64,000 bases of DNA from Progne subis subis (taxonomy: Eukaryota; Chordata; Aves; Passeriformes; Hirundinidae). Every line of letters begins with the position of its first letter. Position 1 is the stretch's first letter. Of this stretch, positions 61,777-64,000 are shown in pieces. Location of the stretch: the NCBI GenBank assembly GCA_022316685.1, contig JAKJHU010000016.1:248001-312000 (forward strand). The letters run 5' to 3'. The notes under the pieces are model-generated. The model saw only the letters and a list, made by a program, of their open reading frames with translations. It was not told the origin of the DNA and ran no database searches. The translations under genes were made by a program, and so were the position numbers.

Positions 61777-64000
61777 ATAACATCAGTGTGCATGAAAGAA
61801 AAACTTGTTCTTATCAATGTTATGGGTGGTCTGTGTAAACTCCATGGTTGTAAGAGTGAAAAAAACAGTAGCGTGTATTTCGTATTATGTGAAAAATAAT
61901 CAATAAAAGTAGTCTGTAAACTGGTGACGTGAGGAAACTAATTAATGTGCTTGCACACCATTGTTGGATCATATCTGCAGCCCCTCCATTTCTGGCTCAC
62001 AGAGAATAATCCCATGTTCTCCCATTATGAAGATGGTATCAGTGGCTGAAGCAGTGGTCGAATGAGAGCAAGAAGCTGGTATCCCTGTCCATTCTAATAT
62101 TTTGCAGTGTGAAAATAGAGATCACTTTATGCTAGCAGGAACAGATGGGAAACAGATATCATCACTGGTTTTATTAAAAGCTCAACTCTATTTTTAGAGT
62201 TCTTTTACAATTTTTAGAACGTGTTTTCAGTTTCGTATCATCATATGGTGCCAACTCTGCTGTGTTGTAGCATGGGAAGGATTGTTGAATTGTTTTTCTG
62301 TTACACCTAATTTCTGCTTTTTTGCCAAAACAAAGGTGAGGAAAAAAATAAAAATCCCACCCCTAATCTCAACTAGAAATACTAATTTTATGTCCTTGTG
62401 AGTTCAAGTGGCAGAGGAAATGTTAATAGTTATTTCTAGTGAACTTACTTCTATCAGATTATGCTAATCAGAGTGATTTAAAATTAGTCCATGAGCTGCA
62501 ACTCCATCTTCAGAGCAATTTGCTAAATCGTTATTCACAATGGTGTTACATAGTGTATAACACCTAAGAAAACAGCTAACGTTTTTGTGAGTCTTGATGA
62601 AAGCAAGAGACATAAAAATTTAGGATGAGACAGCCCAAATGACCAAAGCCTTATTGCCAGTGGGTGATTGCTGCAGGAGAACACCCAGGGCTTCACAAAA
62701 GCAGTTCCTTTACTCTATGTCTTAGCAGCCCATATTCACACTGACGTTAAAACCTAAGACAAGGAAAGTTCAGAAGAACTTTACCTGCATTTTTGCAGAT
62801 CTAAAGATAATGGGAAATACTGTACGCTTGGATACATTTCAATCTGTATGACTGATCCTTTAATTTTCACTAATGGTGATTTTCCAAAGGCCTTTTGTTC
62901 CATTCACACATGGTACTTTCAGTAATTCCTACAATGAATGTTCTTCTGGTTTATCGTTGAAGACATAAATTCTTCTTATGATTTCAGTATGCTTTCATAT
63001 TTAGTAAAATAATGTATTGCATCATACTAAAAATAAGAAAATTCTAATTATTTTTAATATTCCGGATTGCAGGATGGCCCTAGTTTTTACATAACTGCTG
63101 CTTGAAATTAACTATATTAATATATATTAACTATATTAATATAGTGTTTGAAGTATAGAACTAACAACAAAAAATAACTTCTTTAATTAATTTACAATGT
63201 AAAGTGTGCATCAGGATATGTATTTTACAGGCTAGTTTTGTTACTTTTATTAATTCATTCTTAAAAAAAATCATTCTTGAAATAGAAAAATTAATACAGT
63301 TCATTACTTGATAAATTGGAATTATAACCCCACGAGGTTTGAAAGTTCTCTGCATATCCCTTACATTTGGAGTTGGGTATAACTTATGATTCTGTACACA
63401 ACAAATTTAGTGTATGGCATTATCTTCCAGGAGCATGAAATCATTGTTTTCTTGCCTGTAATTTTCAAATGCAGCACTTGAAATGTGATGTAGTTCTAAT
63501 AGCATATTGGTAAATAAGGTGGTATGAAAATTACGCGATAGTAAGAATGTGGGTGGAGACATGGGAACAGAACTGAGGCCGCTGTTTCTCAGTACTGAAA
63601 CCGTAGATGGTGGACTTATTTTTTTCCTTCTAAATATAGTGGTCCTGGAAAGGCTCTGCAGCTGTAAGCTTTGCATGCTCATCTTGATCAGTCTTCCACT
63701 ACACCTTGATCCTGGTTTTTGATCACTGCATCTTCATAGAGAGCCCTTGTCTTTGCCCAGTGTTAGGCTCTGTAGTTTGGTAAAATGTCTAGGAGAGAAA
63801 TGCGAGAAATTATTTCATTTGTGTCATAAGACCTGAAAACTGAGGAGCAAATCGGCTACTTATGCTTCCATTGAATCCTTATGGGAAACTGTCTAATCTC
63901 ATTTTCAGAACTGTTGCACTGTAAGCGTTTCACAGCTCTTCTCAATACTCCGTGGGCTCTTGGTGTATCAGTGAGATCACTCCGCTGTCGCTTAACACAT

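Larger units (their letters stand above)
42221..64000 (+). other. NCOA2: NCOA2 intron downstream of the bHLH exon (at least 21.8 kb, incomplete)
   Basis: It begins with the donor GTAGGATA and runs off the window. I looked for the next exon, expected to start near a Lys-Ala-Ala-rich stretch followed by an Asn-Ile-Asp-Glu-Val segment, and found no candidate. It holds one CR1 copy, T/G-rich tracts, an AT-rich block at about 47800-47870 and three strong inverted repeats. The remainder is unique AT-rich DNA without recognisable features. Confidence 0.85.

Noticed and set aside
1..64000. Endogenous retrovirus or LTR pair
   Set aside because: No gag, pol or env-like frame, primer-binding site or paired LTR was recognisable by eye.

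Overview
This is a piece of a bird genome, most likely a passerine, lying inside the nuclear receptor coactivator gene NCOA2 (TIF2/GRIP1/SRC-2), with the gene on the + strand. The call rests on two spliced coding exons at 41037-41119 and 42048-42220. Joined in phase, they encode the first 86 residues of NCOA2, covering the amino terminus and the bHLH region. The bird call rests on three CR1 LINE fragments with avian-type 3' ends and a tRNA-Ile-derived SINE with a CR1-like tail, resembling TguSINE1 of the zebra finch. The DNA is AT-rich, depleted in CpG and free of long reading frames, as expected of large vertebrate introns.

Layout. Positions 1 to about 41017 hold no recognisable protein-coding exon and are read as 5' intron of NCOA2. 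They contain a CpG-enriched stretch at about 8.1-9.1 kb, a CR1 copy at 16.7-17.3 kb, another at 24.0-24.2 kb, and a regulatory-looking block at about 25.0-25.9 kb. That block includes a candidate non-coding 5' UTR exon (25698-25791) followed by a strong G-quadruplex motif. A 133-bp SINE flanked by 11-bp direct repeats lies at 39.4-39.5 kb. The first coding exon starts at 41018, a 928-bp intron follows, and the bHLH exon is 42048-42220. From 42221 to the end the window is one intron of at least 21.8 kb; the next NCOA2 exon was not found. This intron holds a CR1 copy at 48.4-48.7 kb, T/G-rich low-complexity DNA at 46.3-46.9 kb, and three unusually strong inverted repeats between 53.6 and 61.8 kb.

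No complete independent gene, structural RNA gene, CRISPR array or endogenous retrovirus was recognised. The most interesting signals are the near-perfect 31-bp-stem hairpin at 61703-61776, the 27-bp-stem hairpin at 59647-59705, the 30-bp perfect palindrome at 53600-53629, the CpG/G4 block around 25-26 kb, and a four-codon upstream ORF whose stop codon overlaps the NCOA2 start codon.
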